Below are positions 34,517 through 46,361 of a DNA stretch of 64,000 nt, piece after piece. Both the position numbers and the translations under genes were made by a program. Position 1 is the first letter of the stretch. Each line of letters starts with the position of its first letter. Under the pieces are notes generated by a model, which was given only the letters and a program-made list of their open reading frames with translations, had not been told where the DNA came from and ran no database searches. The stretch covers positions 124,001-188,000 of the forward strand of contig JAGFNK010000018.1 of NCBI GenBank assembly GCA_025769875.1, given 5' to 3'. Source of the DNA: Russula earlei (Eukaryota > Basidiomycota > Agaricomycetes > Russulales > Russulaceae).

Positions 34517-36200
34517 AAATCCTCATCAGCCATTATCTTGTCTAAGAAGGCATCCTTTTCTTCTGTCTTCATCCCTTTAATAGCTGCCATAATACTATTG
34601 ATGTCATAGGCAGGGGGTTGTTCTTCTTCTTTAGAGCTCTTTGCAGGTTCGTCTTCTTCTGCTTCAGTGGTTCGAGCTTTGACATCCTTTCCCTTTTGCT
34701 TGGAATCATCTTTCTTCTTCCTCTGAGGGCATTGTCGGCTCATGTGTCCCACTTTTTGCATATAAAGCATTTTCCTTCTGCTTGTAGCTTCTTTCTTTCT
34801 TCTTCACTAAGCCTTGATGTAGCTTTGACTACATCTACATCCATGGCGTTTGGATCCTTTCTGGCTTTCTTTTCCTTCCAATTTTTAAGTCTTTGTGCCC
34901 TAGAACTCAGATTTCCAGATGCTCCTAAGGCGTTCTTCATTTCGTTCAGAGCTGCTGCCTCTTCCCTTGCTATGGTTTGCCATGCATCTAAATTTGCCAG
35001 CCGCCGGTAAGGGCCTTCTTCGGAGGATCATGGCATGCAAGTTTCTTCTAAGCCCATCCCTAAACAGTTTGACCGTTCCTTGAGTATTTCTAGGCCATCC
35101 AGACATAAGAAGGTATTGGTTAAAGGTTGCGATGTAGTCATCCAGCTCCCCTTCCTTCATTGTGAGTTGTTGGATGTTCATCGTGGCATCTTCTATAGTG
35201 GTACTAGTCATGCCACTGATTCAGGAAGTCTGTTGAAAAGAGGTTCCATAGGTCTTCATCTTCCCGAAGGTGAGTTGGTGGCAACTGGAGCGCATGATCT
35301 CCTTGTACTCTTCTTATTAAGGCTTCTAGTTGTTGAATTACCCAACCGTCAACCTTGTCTCCTTTTATGAAGGATAAGGCGCAGGCCACTCTTTCATAGG
35401 GCACTGTCATGACACTACTTTGAGAATTCATGATTCTATACAGCTCAAATTCTTTCATGAACTGTATAGTCTTCTTCCTATTTCCTGCGAACATTGCTGG
35501 AGGTTGTCCTCTCATTGATCCTGTTCCTCCAGGGATTCCTTGAACAGGTCCCGGGATCGCTGCTTGGGGAGGGCCTCCTCCAGGTGGCATTCCTCCTGGT
35601 GGTACCCCTCCACCGGGTGGTCCTCCTCCACCCGGAGATCCTCCTCCGCCAGGTGATCCTCCATCTGGTGGGTCTCCCCCTTGTGGCAGATTGGGGACTA
35701 TGGGCACTAACATAGGTTCCATGATGAGTTGCGTACAAATTCCCAGACGTAGAATGGGTGGTTTGTGTCGCTATTTGGGTGGTAGTAGCCATTATTTCAG
35801 TTGCTGCTTGCGTCAAATCAATGGCTGTGGCGAAACGTTCAGTGAGTTCGTCTATCGGCTCCTTGTTCTTTTCGATTACTGGAGTGTCTTCGGGAGACTC
35901 GGATTTCTTTGGCTCGCTAACACTGGTAACAGATATGTCCTTTTCTGGTTCGCTTCTAAACAGCCACCCAGTGGTATAGGGCTTGTTTTTGGTTCCTAAA
36001 CCAAACTCTTCTGGATTGGCAATGAAGTTGTCCTCAAGCACGTAGAATCTGTCCTTGTCCCAGTCAATGAAATACCAGTGATTGTTTATATATTCCACGG
36101 GTCGGACTTCGTTGTAATGCTGAACGTCAAAAAATCCTCCTTTTGGATTTTCAGTAGGATGCCACCATGCTCCTACACCTGTTAAGGAATAGTTTTGAAG
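34513..36200 (-). pseudogene. Gypsy-C gag
   Basis: Successive minus-strand frames form one Gag. The N-terminal part (36098-35700) has YINNHWYFIDWDKDRFYVLEDN. A Pro/Gly-rich hinge follows (about 35700-35530). The capsid-like part (35540-35210 and 35211-34990) includes RKKTIQFMKEFELY, YERVACALSFIKG and ELDDYIATFNQYL. A zinc knuckle CFICKK/VGHMSRQC (34765-34725) and an acidic tail end at 34513. At least three frameshifts are present, one inside the knuckle itself. A capsid role follows from family organisation. Confidence 0.82.
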
Positions 36201-36480
36201 GTCCTGAGTTCTTCCTTCAAACCGTGTGTATCGTTTTCCGCTACTTGCTGTCTGGAATGGAGCGGTAATCGAATCTGGATCCAGTTTTGCCTAGCTTTCA
36301 GTTATGATACCGACAAGCTTGTTCCTGGCAAAAATACCAATGGATTTGACTATGTTCTATATCCTTCTTTTCCAGGATATAAAGTCTTGGAGGAATTCCT
36401 AATCAACACAGGTTCCTCCCTATGACTACTTCTGCGTAAGTTGGGATCCGAATTTTGCTCCTACTTGGTGCAAAGGTAAG

Positions 36481-36494
36481 TTACGCTCGACTTA
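36481..36494 (-). promoter_or_regulatory. Gypsy-C self-priming primer binding site
   Basis: In element sense the first 14 internal bases are TAAGTCGAGCGTAA. The exact complement, TTACGCTCGACTTA, lies in the LTR at 36705-36692, where transcription should start about 30 bp downstream of TATAAATA. This is the layout of Tf1-type self-primed elements. Confidence 0.75.
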
Positions 36495-37007
36495 TGTTAA
36501 GATCTGACAGATCTTAGTACCGACTCTTCTGGTGAAAGAGTTGCTTGATATAGTTCAAGCACTAGACTTCGAACCCTTTGATATTATCTCAGGAAGATTA
36601 AATGTAGAGAAGAGAGGGGCCTCTTTCAGTTAGAGTCTGCACTATAGTTTTGTTTAGATCGTGTGGCAAGATAGTTATCTTGGCAAAAGTGTAAGTCGAG
36701 CGTAAGGCTCAACTTCTTGGTACTACAGACTATTTATACGTTATCTCAATAACTACTGATCCGATTCGTACGAACTCGGGGTGCACGTAGCTGGGAACCA
36801 GTAGTATCCAAATACATAGGGCGCAATTCAAGAATGTTAGAAATGACTCACGCGTGAGTCATTCTTTCCTAGTATCAGTCATGAATCAGTAAGCAATCAG
36901 TCATCGATCAGTAAGCAATCAGTCATCGATCAGTAAGCCAGACATATGAGTAATCACAGATGAGTCAGCAAAGCAGATGGCAGTCGGAGAACAAGAGAAT
37001 CTTAACA
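36495..37007 (-). repeat. Gypsy-C 5' LTR
   Basis: It matches 28442-28966 apart from one fewer 12-bp repeat piece and scattered changes. On the minus strand TATAAATA (36738-36731) precedes the self-primer sequence (36705-36692) by about 26-33 bases. Confidence 0.92.
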
Positions 37008-37032
37008 ATTAATCTATATGACAGATTGTATA

Positions 37033-37526
37033 TGTCACCAACTGGGGGCAGTGTCGCTGACAAATCAGTTCATGCGCGAGACGAGCACAGTGAGTCGAGC
37101 GAGACACTAAGTCCTCGCGAGTTTCGGGGGTCTCGGAGACGATATTGCCAAGGCAAATATGTTCCGCGGAGAAGGGAAACTACGAATAAGTCTTCGCGTT
37201 GAGAAGACTTATGAGTAGGAGAGGTTTCAGACGATATGCTTGATGTCTTGCAAGCCTACAAGTCCTGAAGTTCGAAATCCAGTGATATTTCACAGGAGAA
37301 CAAGCTTAGGGCTTGTCCTCGTCAAACAGCTGTCTTATATACACACTAGATACTATATCAAATAGTATTCATGAGGTGGAAGTGAGGCGATCGAACTGGA
37401 ACATGCAGGAAATGTCTGGTATGTGCGAGGCTACGGAAGGGTCATAAAACACATGGGAAACTTGAGACATGTCCAGGTAGGCTTATCCGGTTGCCGGTCC
37501 AGTCCAAAGTACCGGTTCTTGTGACA
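37033..37526 (-). repeat. Gypsy-B 3' LTR
   Basis: It is 494 bp, begins TGTCACC and ends TTGTGACA on the plus strand, and is related to but clearly diverged from the gypsy-D LTRs. It keeps the hairpin that contains the self-primer 12-mer (agaacaagctta at 37297-37308). Confidence 0.88.
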
Positions 37527-37694
37527 TTCCCCCCTTGTTAAGGTCTAACCTGTGTAGGGGTGGACGTTAGAGACGCAGCGATGGGTATGGTAGTGGAGTT
37601 GGTCTCGAGGAACTCGACATATTTTGTGTGCTTTACAGCGTCAATGTGGAGTTCTGCAAAGGTCCGCCTTGTGTCCATGGCGATTGCAGAGAAT

Positions 37695-38174
37695 TGTTGA
37701 AAATAGACGCAGTATGTGTGATTAGATAGCAGCAGATGATAAGATCGCAGGCAGATCTATCAGACAATAGTTCAGTTTGGTTGACACAAAACTAATATAA
37801 ATAATGTACCTATCAGACAATAGCTACAAGGCGTCGTTAGTACTGTGAGATAAGATGTCATAGTGTAAATACTCACTTCAGTTTGGTTGACACAAAACTG
37901 AAGTGATCTACGTACTTTGTGGCGTTCTTAAGTACCTGAGACCGCCACTAGATGCAGTACAGTTAACTACCATCACGGATCACTAAGTAAGTCCGAGGAT
38001 CAGTTGTAAGTAGCTACCAATTGTTCTAAATCACTCTATCAATGTAACTAACGCGTGCTGCAGCATATGAGCTGAGCCGGTGATGCCCGGTCCGGGTGAT
38101 CCGACGTGTCAGCACATCCGAGTTGTGATCACATCACAACACACCTGAGACTCTGGGCAGTGCAGATCTCAACA
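37695..38174 (-). repeat. Copia-3 3' LTR
   Basis: It is 480 bp, from TGTTGAAAATAG to CTCAACA on the plus strand, and matches 43219-43698 almost exactly. Confidence 0.95.
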
Positions 38175-38207
38175 TCCCCCCGTGATTAAGGCAGTCGGTA
38201 GATTAGA

Positions 38208-40401
38208 TCAATTAAGACCCAACCCATCGACGAAGGTCCGGAGCAGCGCGTGAGTATGCGGCTTGGTGAGACCATCTGCAAGCATCTCTCCTGTGGGAGT
38301 ACGGATAAGTACGATCAGTCCTGTCCTCAATGTATTGGCGGATGGCGTGATGCTTGATAGGGATATGCTTCGACCGTCTTCCGGTGACTGGGTTGAGCGC
38401 GAGGTCAACGGCGCCTTTGTTATCACCATGAAGCGGAATCGGATCGGAGATCTGATAGCCAATCTCGGAGAAGAAGCTCCGATACCACGCGGCTTGATTA
38501 GCTGCGTCGGCTAAGGCCATATATTCGGCTTGAGTGGTACTTTGGGCAACAGTCTTCTGTTTGCGTGAGGTCCAGGAGATCGCAGCGCTGGAAAGTAGGA
38601 AGACATAGCCCGAGGTGGAACAGTAGTCATCTGCATTGTCTCCGAGGCTAGAGTCGGAGTACCCGTGTAATCCGGTATCGCGTGCGCCATCATAACGCAG
38701 CTTTAGATCTGAAGTGCTGTTAAGATAAGATAGTACGGATTTGGCAAGGCGTAGATGATGCGATGAGGGATTGGATGAGTATTGGGCAAGTCGAGAGACT
38801 GCAAATGATATATCTGGTCGTGTCCCGATCTGCACATAGAGAAGGCTGCCAATGATGCGTTGAAAAAGCTTTATTTCATCAGGCGTTGCCTCCCCGGAGT
38901 GCTTGACCAAGTGGACATCTGCCCCAGAGGGCAGCGGAGTGCAGACCGGATTGGAATCCGCCATCCCGAAGCGATTGACGATCTCCGAGATGTACCTAGA
39001 TTGATCAATGTCTAGTCGCTTAGCCGAGCGATCACGCGTGACACGAATCCCAAGATAGGAGTCGATCTCGCCTAGATCAGTCATTTCATAGCGCGTGGAC
39101 AATGAATTCTTAATGTCTGCAATCAGTGGGAGTGAATCGCCTAAGATGGTGACATCATCGACATAGAGGATAATGATTATGGTTCCCCCCGCGTCTTGGC
39201 GATGATAAACCCCAGCATCTGAGTGCGTGCGCGTGAAGCCGAGCCCAGTGAGAACTCCATGAAACTGTAAGTTCCATGCGCGCGAGGCTTGTTTGAGGCC
39301 GTAGAGAGCCTTCTTTAACCGACAGACTTTGTCTTTTTGTTCCGGAGTGATGAAACCTTGTGGTTGCTCCATGTAGATCTCTTCCTCCAGTGTGCCATTA
39401 AGGAACGCCGACTTGACGTCCATTTGATGGATCTCCCAATCCTCTAGCGCGGCCAACGCTAGGAGTAGTCTCAAAGACTCAAATCTGGCAACTGGTGAGA
39501 AAGTTTCATCATAATCAATCCCCTCCACTTGGGTGAACCCCTTTGCGACTAAACGCGCGCGAAATCTACCATCAGATTTGCGTGCAAACACCCATCGAGA
39601 TCGCACGGCCTTGCGGCCCGGCGGCAGATCTACAAGTTCCCAGGTACCATTCTTAGCGAGTGCATCAATTTCATATTGACACGCGGTTCTCCATTGATCG
39701 GCGGAGTCCGAGGACATCACTTCCCGAAACGTAGCCGGAGTGATCACCTCTGCCGTCGCTAATAGTGCCGTATGCGATAGGCACCCCCCCGCATTTGCGT
39801 TAGAAGTGAGAAATCTAGGATTAGAACGCGGGTTAGGGCGAAGACGCCTAGGTGAGGGCGGACGCGGTGGACCAAAGGATGGTCCCGGCAATGCTGAGTG
39901 AGGCTGGCGCAAGCGGACTTGGCGCACAGGCTGAACACGGCGCGGCGAGAGTATGTGGAAAGGGCTGAGTGGGAGGGGTAAGGTAAAGTGAATTAGGTGT
40001 AGTGGGATCTAGTGGGGTTTCCGGAGGCGCAGGACTAAGTCCGCAGCCATCCGGTTCGTGCGGAAGTGGGGCAGTGAAAGAAACCGGTCCCGTGAAGACC
40101 AAGGGTTGTGCAGGAGGAGGAATGTCAGTAAGTTCTCCCCTAGCAGGTAGTATGCGCTCATCGAAAGTGACATCGCGCGATAAGAACAGCTTTCAGGGTG
40201 GATTGATTCCAGAGTCGGTAACCCTTAGATCCAGACTCATACCCAACAAAAATCATCTCGACCGATCTCGGATCGAGCTTCTTTCGTTTGTTAGCAGGCA
40301 TGTGTACATACGCCTTACATCCAAAGACGTGGAAATAGGAAACGTCCGGAACTTGTCCGTCCGTCCAGACTGAGTGAGGAGTGTTCCACCGGAGAACGTG
40401 T
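38208..40401 (-). pseudogene. Copia-3 integrase end, RT and RNase H part
   Basis: After the solo LTR the polyprotein resumes with VLRWNTPHSVWTDG and FGCKAYVHMPANKRKKLD (40395-40280). A one-base gain near 40185 and another frame change near 39900 precede the long frame to 38212: RWVFARKSDGRFRARLVAKGFTQVEGIDYDETFSPVAR in the RT fingers, DVKSAFLNGT, LYVDDVTILG (about 39165) and RNase H GYSDSSLGDNADD (about 38660). A last frameshift near 38310 moves the C-terminus (GEMLADGLTKPHTH) to the frame ending at 38208. Catalytic motifs are intact, so only frameshifts and the LTR insertion disable it. Confidence 0.9.
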
Positions 40402-41114
40402 TGTAAGGAGGATTATGGCTGGCCACGAAATCACTGTGCGGAAACGCGACGCGACACGACGTGACAGCCTATCCTCTCCCTTGCCTCAGCTTCGCTTTCA
40501 TCCCTTGCCAACAGCTGCACACACACACGCACGCACCCGCGACCTCTCTTGTGCCCAACTTCAAGCCCTTTCTACCAACCACACGTATGCCAAACGCTCA
40601 CAAGACACGATTGCGTGCCAGGCTGTCCGCCACCGACCGCATTGCAGCCCTTGCCACCTGACCACGCACCGACCTCACGAGCACAGCCTACCACCTCACA
40701 CCCGATGTCAAGACCCAGGACGACCGCATCGCCCACCCATCGCCATACGCGCACGCACCCCACACTCCGGCACATGCGACGCGTTTCCGCGTCGAGCCTT
40801 TCACGATCGCCTAGACCGCCTCGCCCGGTCTCGATTGCCTTTCAAGACTCTACTTCCTTTCATCATCTCATTTCCTTTCATTACATGCCCCCTCTTACTA
40901 CTCCCCTTCTTGTATATAAAACACCTAGCTACCTTGTAGTAAAAAAGAGAAGTCCAGTGGAATCAGAATCTTTTCCCCCTCATCTGTCCACCTCTGCCTG
41001 AACCAGAACGACTGCGCGCTGACGACTTGTTCCTCCTCTCCCCCCCTCCTCTACTCTTTCTGCTTGGACCAGTCAGCCTTACGATCTCACTCGCACGTCA
41101 CCGGACGCGCTACA
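40402..41114 (+). mobile_element. Solo LTR (family S) inserted in copia-3 integrase
   Basis: This ~713-bp block starts TGTAAGG and ends CGCTACA, with a TATATAAAAC box near 40912 and a CA-rich, pyrimidine-rich body. It is nearly identical to 12209-12916 but opposite in orientation relative to its copia host. Flanks cgtgt and (g)catgt are only an imperfect duplication. The plus-strand open frames inside (for instance 40415-40939) are composition artefacts. Confidence 0.75.
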
Positions 41115-42977
41115 GCATGTAGGAGTGCGATTGTAGATATGGACTGCTGCGTCAGTAGCAAGCTCCCAGAAACCCAGAGTAAGACCGGCGCCGTGTAGCA
41201 TAGCGCGCATCTTGTCTTCGAGGGTCCGGTTCCATCTCTCCGCTACGCCATTCTGCTGTGGTGACCCTGGCATTGTCAATCTATGCTCAATTCCCTTTTG
41301 ATCTAAGACTGATCTGAGGGTACCGGACAAGTACTCCCCTCCGCGATCCGAGTGTAGTGCTTTGATCTTATCGTTGGTCTGGTTTTCTGACCACGCGAGA
41401 TATTTTTTGAACGCATCAGCACACTGATCTTTACTTTTGAGGAAGTACACTACCCCATAACAGGAGTAGTCGTCGATAAACGTTGCCCAATAAGTTGCAC
41501 CTCGGATCGACCGGGTCTGCATCGGACCGGCTAAGTCAGTATGCACGATCTGTAGATGCCGATCCGATCGCTTAGGCGAAGCCAGGAAAGGAAGTCGCGT
41601 CTGTTTGCCGAGTTCACACCCGGGGCAAGGTGACTGATCGCGATCCGCTGAACTAAGCGAGATTCCCTTGACGGAATGAGCATATTTGATTAGCGCGCGT
41701 GAGGACATATGTCCCATGCGCTGATGCCAGATGTTAAGCGGTAGCACCCCCGCCTGCGCGTGTAGGGCCGGAGATGAAAAATCAATATAGAATAGGTTAT
41801 TCTCCAGGTATCCTTGCGCGACTGTCCGATCTTTGCAGTAGATTTGGCACGCGTTCTGAGTAAAAGTGATATGTCCCCCCCTTCGGAGCAACGCGCTGAC
41901 TGAGAAGTAGCGTGCGTTGGCTTCCGGAACATGCATGACATCGGTGAGGGTTAATGGAAACTTCCCAATGCCTCCAGACGGTAGGACGGATACAGATCCG
42001 GTCCCAATCTGCTTGATGATAGCGTGACCACCGAGGTTAACTGATCCGGTGGCCGGAGCGTAAGTGATGAAGTCGGTCCGGAACGGACTGATGTGATGGG
42101 TGGCTCCTGAGTCAATCATCCAGCGCGATCTAGTCGCTGAGTAAAGGGAAATGCGAATGTCATTTTCATCATCCGAGATCTCCGTAATTGTAGCAGTAGT
42201 CTCTACTATGTGCGCGTTGACCTTTCTGTTAGTGTCCGCGCCAGACTCCCTCTTTTTCTGCACCTTCTCCTCCTCATCCTTTTTCTTCTTCCGGCACTCA
42301 GGACTCTTGTGACCAGCTTTGTTGCAATAATAACATTTTATTTTGTTTTTATCGCTCTGTTTCTTGACCGGAGCAATTTTGTTAAGGGAAGCAGAGGAGC
42401 CGGCCCGACAACTCTCTTCATTGAGAATGTGTTCCTGAATGGCTTTCGGGGAAAGCTTGTTTGGAAGATTAGAGCCGAGGATAGCTTGCGTAAGACCAGA
42501 GTAAGAGCTGGGAAGTGACTGAATTAGAGTGAGACTGAATTGGAGATCGGTGACGGGCATGTCATTGTTCTGAAGATTGATCCTAGTATCATTCAATTTC
42601 TGTAGTTGTGGGAACATCGGGCTGGTGTCATCTAGATCAAAGCGTGTGAAGGCGGTCCAAGAGTTATGTAGTGACATAGATCCAACGCCGATGCAAGTAG
42701 TCTTAAGTTGTTCCCACTTGAGTTTACAGGTGTCGAACTTGGTGTTATCGCTTATCTCTGCGTATATATCTTTCTGGAGATGGAGCTGGAAGACGCCTAA
42801 CAGTATGTCTTCTTCAACGTCCCAAGTGCTATCTCCAGAGGGCTTTGTATTGATAAGATGATGCCGGAAACCATTCATTCGGGTAATGGCCTCGAAGCGA
42901 AATGACCAAGTAGTCCAATTTGATGAATCTAAGATCTCCAGGGGTGTTCCCGAGGGGATAGTGAATGTGGGTGCCAT
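41115..42977 (-). pseudogene. Copia-3 Gag, protease and integrase part
   Basis: One open minus-strand frame starts at ATG 42977 and gives the UBN2/copia Gag start (NWTTWSFRFEAI), the CCHC knuckle CYYCNKAGHKSPEC (about 42330-42290), the protease motif WMIDSGATHHIS (about 42125), integrase zinc ligands WHQRMGHM ... CPGCELGKQT (about 41735-41600) and the DDE core with FIDDYSCYG and HSDRGGEYLS (about 41480-41330), up to VHIYNRTPT. There it is broken by the solo LTR. Up to that point no internal stop is seen. It is the N-terminal two fifths of the polyprotein. Confidence 0.92.
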
Positions 42978-43218
42978 ATGATGTAATGAGGTGAATTGCC
43001 AATCCGGACCAGCGGAGCAATTGTAGCTGGATCAATTAGAGATCTAATCAGTATCTTTGATGCATGATGTAACTGCGCGCGCGTCAATCCTTTGGTTCCA
43101 GGGGCCAAGGGAGTAAGATGTCGTCTGATAACAGAGGTTTGTGGGGAAGGGAGGTGTTATAGGAATAAACGTGTGTGGTGATCTCTGTGGATTTTAGATA
43201 CGGGCAGGGCCCATAACC

Positions 43219-43698
43219 TGTTAAAAATAGACGCAGTATGTGTGATTAGATAGCAGCAGATGATAAGATCGCAGGCAGATCTATCAGACAATAGTTCAGT
43301 TTGGTTGACACAAAACTAATATAAATAATGTACCTATCAGACAATAGCTACAAGGCGTCGTTAGTACTGTGAGATAAGATGTCATAGTGTAAATACTCAC
43401 TTCAGTTTGGTTGACACAAAACTGAAGTGATCTACGTACTTTGTGGCGTTCTTAAGTACCTGAGACCGCCACTAGATGCAGTACAGTTAACTACCATCAC
43501 GGATCACTAAGTAAGTCCGAGGATCAGTTGTAAGTAGCTACCAATTGTTCTAAATCACTCTATCAATGTAACTAACGCGTGCTGCAGCGTATGAGCTGAG
43601 CCGGTGATGCCCGGTCCGGGTGATCCAACGTGTCAGCGCATCCGAGTTGTGATCACATCACAACACACCTGAGACTCTGGGCAGTGCAGATCTCAACA
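43219..43698 (-). repeat. Copia-3 5' LTR
   Basis: It is the 480-bp partner of 37695-38174, next to the primer site at 43207-43218. Confidence 0.95.
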
Positions 43699-44944
43699 AG
43701 AATACAGGTAGTGATTTTGGGACAATCAATGGTGTCATGTCCCCTGTCGAGACACCAGGAGCATTTGTCAGGAAATACGGGGGGAGAATTGATACCAAGG
43801 GTCCATGATCACCTCTTTGGCATCTTTATGTTCCTGTTCAGTTAATTGCGGCATAGATTGGAACAGGATTCTGGGCTCGAGTCGGGTTTTGGCATTAGCT
43901 CTAGCCAACTTGACCTCACTGTCCCGAATTTCCCACAGCATGTCGTGGTAATGTCCTCTAGCCGTCACGAGTTGATTGGCCATCTGTCGTGCTTTCTTTA
44001 TGGCGAATCGATATCGAAGGACTTTGGCTTTGAGGGATAAATCTTGCTCGAAGGTGAGGGCTTCGTTGACGGCCTTGGTATGTCTGAGCTCTTCTTGGAA
44101 TAAGAAGGCATCTTTTGTAGTGAGAAGAGGACGAGGATAGGGGTCGGCACAAGCTCGAATCGAGATTTGGTGAGTAGGACATCCGGGGCCGTATGTCGCG
44201 GTGACAGATGGGAATCCATTGGTCAGATCAGGTAGAACGAATCGCGGGGGAATAGTGTCATCTTCATTGCCAGGGTCAGGGATCAATACATCAAGTCCTA
44301 GAGTTCCCTCCATCCAGCCATCTCCCAGTTCACGCAGTTCAGCCGCAGTATCTGTTCCTGGAGCTATAGGTGTTGTGTAGGCCGGTGGGGGAGTGTCGTT
44401 GTTTTGTGGGGGTATTGGGACAAAGTTTTCGTTGAGGAGTACCAAATTAATTGGTTGTTGGGGGATGGGTGTGTCGAGTCAAGGAGGGATGGGGATAGGG
44501 TCAGGAGAGGGGGAACGAACGTGATAGGATGGGCTGCGGGCAATAGGGGAGTCAGTTCCTCTGGTGGGGGAGCGATTGCCGAAGGCTCGTAGTATGGTGG
44601 GTAGAGTTTCTTCATGCCAAAGTTCTTGGGCTTGCGCTATCATTGCTGCATGTCATGCTGCACATCGTACTAGGAGTCGAGCGTTGATGGTCGTGGCCAT
44701 AGATGGAGATGGTTCTCTAGAGATTGGTAGAGGAATAAGAGTTGGGGAGTGTGGGGGAGTAGGGACGAGAGTAGTGGAAGAGGCAGTGGGTGAGTTGGCG
44801 TTGGAGGACATGTTGGAATGGGAAGAATGGAGTAGTGGGGAGTATTGATTGAGATTGGTGGTCTTTTTATACATTGGGTTGTCCAGCCGTAGCGGAGTAG
44901 AATTCCTTGAGGAGTCTGGGGGCGTTGAGGTCATGGTGGTCGAC

Positions 44945-46361
44945 TCATGAGTCATCTGATGATGGGTAACCTTTCCAGTGTACGAGGTATTGAAGTTTAC
45001 GTGTTCATCCAAACCTTCTGGCATCTAGAATGGTCTCGATCTTGTATTCTTCTTCATTATCAATGATCGGAGGGGGTCGTGTAAATGGTGTGTCATATTC
45101 TTCCGTTTCTATATATGGTAGAAGTAGATTGACATGGAAGACGTCGTGTATTTTCATGGATGGTGGAAGTTGGAGTTGGTAAGCGACTTTAGAAATCTTT
45201 TTTACGATGGGAAAGGGTCCATAACATTTTGGGGTTAGCTTGCGATTCCCTCGTGTCTTGAGGTTTTTGCCTTCTAACCATACGAGGGTTCCTTCTTTCA
45301 TTTCTGGGTTATCAGGTCTGGAGGGTTGTTGTTTTCGTTCTAGAAGTTGTTGTGCATCGTGTCTAGATTGTTCTAGTTCTTTGAGTCGATTGGTTGAGGT
45401 GGGAACGTTGTTGTCTTCGAGATTTATGTCGATTTGAGGTTTAAACCCCATGAGGAGTTCGTGTGGTGATCGTTGTGATGTTTCGTGTTTCCATGAGTTA
45501 TGTGCGTATTCTGCAATGGGAAGCATTTTTGCCCAGGAGTGTGGATGGGTCGCGGTCCAGGGTCTCAAGTATTGTTCTAGCCAGGCATTCATTCTTTCGG
45601 TTTGTCCATCAGTTTGAGGGTGAAATGCAGTGGACATGTTTTGTTTGATGCCTAGGCTTTTGCATAATGCTTTAGAGAAGTTTGATGTGAATTGGGGGTC
45701 TCTGTCAGATATGATTCTTTTAGGGACACCAAACCAAGGCACGAGGTGTTTCAGATATTCATGTGCGACACCTGTTCCGTCGATCATTTTATTACAAGGA
45801 ATGAATTTGGTCGCTTTAGAACATCCTTGATCGACAATGGTGAGAATACTGTCAAATCCTTCTGATCTTGGCAAATCAGTGATGAGGTCCATCGATACGT
45901 ATTGAAAGGGGCCTTGTTCGACGTGTGTGTTGAGTGGGAAGGTTGTGGCTTTCTTTCTTGGTAAATTGGTTTTGGATTCTTGGCATTTGGCGCAGCCTTT
46001 TACGTATTGTTCTACGAATTGTCGTAGTCTAGGTCCTTCGTAGTGTTGTTTGACTAGGTCCCATGTATTGGCTATTCCGGGGTGTCCTGCAGGTGGGGCA
46101 TTGTGAAATTGTCGTAGGATTTCTCATCGTTTGTCTAGTTTGTTGGGTAGGTAGATTTTTTGTGTGAATATTTCGGATGGGAGGAGGATGGTTTTTTGTT
46201 CTTCTGTCCCATTGTTAAGGTCTTTGCGACGAGAAAGTGTATCGGCAATTGTATTGGTGTGTCCCGGGATGTGTTCCATAATCAAGTTAAAGTCTTGCAT
46301 ATATTGCATCCATCTTGCTTGCCATCCTGTTAGTTTCTGTGGTTCTTTAAAGTATGTAAGA
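44945..46361 (-). pseudogene. Gypsy-B Pol, end of RNase H, integrase and chromodomain
   Basis: The minus frame 46361-46105 gives ARWMQ, MQYMQDFNLIMEHIPGHTNTIADTLSRRKDL and a TGA after NKLDKR where gypsy-D has Arg. The integrase zinc region (about 46080-45980) follows, and then the 295-codon frame 45892-45005 with DLITDLPRSEGFDS, ISDRDPQFTSN, MSTAFHPQTDGQTERMN and KIHDVFHVNLLLPY. The chromodomain start EEEYKIETILDARRFG is at its end, with a frame change into the remaining chromodomain near 45005. Confidence 0.88.

Larger units (their letters stand above)
28442..37007 (-). mobile_element. Gypsy-C, Ty3/gypsy chromodomain element
   Basis: LTRs at 28442-28966 (525 bp) and 36495-37007 (513 bp) flank a minus-strand gag, pol and third ORF. 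A G-rich polypurine tract abuts the 3' LTR (28967-28982). The primer site adjoining the 5' LTR (36481-36494) is complementary to the element's own LTR rather than to a tRNA. The outer flanks differ (gtcgg on the left, attaa on the right), so no target duplication is seen. LTR lengths differ by 12 bp in a short tandem repeat. Confidence 0.9.
37695..43698 (-). mobile_element. Copia-3, young Ty1/copia element inserted in gypsy-B
   Basis: LTRs of 480 bp (37695-38174, 43219-43698) differ at about four positions by eye. The duplication agaat is on both sides (37690-37694, 43699-43703). The primer site GGTTATGGGCCC (43207-43218) follows the minus-strand 5' LTR, and a CGGGGGGA tract precedes the 3' LTR. 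It is the least diverged relative of copia-A1/A2 and the only one of the three with full RT and RNase H domains. It carries a solo LTR at 40402-41114. Confidence 0.95.
37641..44811 (-). pseudogene. Gypsy-B third ORF with two zinc knuckles, split by copia-3
   Basis: The ORF starts at ATG 44811 (MSSNANSPTAS), has a Pro/Thr/Ser-rich N-terminal third, a conserved middle (PPRFVLPDL, YGPGCPTHQI, DPYPRPLL) and a helical segment (FAIKKARQMANQLVTARGHYHDMLWEIRDSEVKLARANAK, about 43990-43880). The first knuckle CSWCLDRGHDTIDC lies at about 43775-43730 after a one-base loss. Copia-3 is inserted right between the codons for CIL of the second knuckle, which resumes at 37694 as CNRHGHKADLC and ends at a stop at 37641. 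All eight metal ligands remain. Two stops and a frameshift are present. The function is unknown. Confidence 0.75.
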
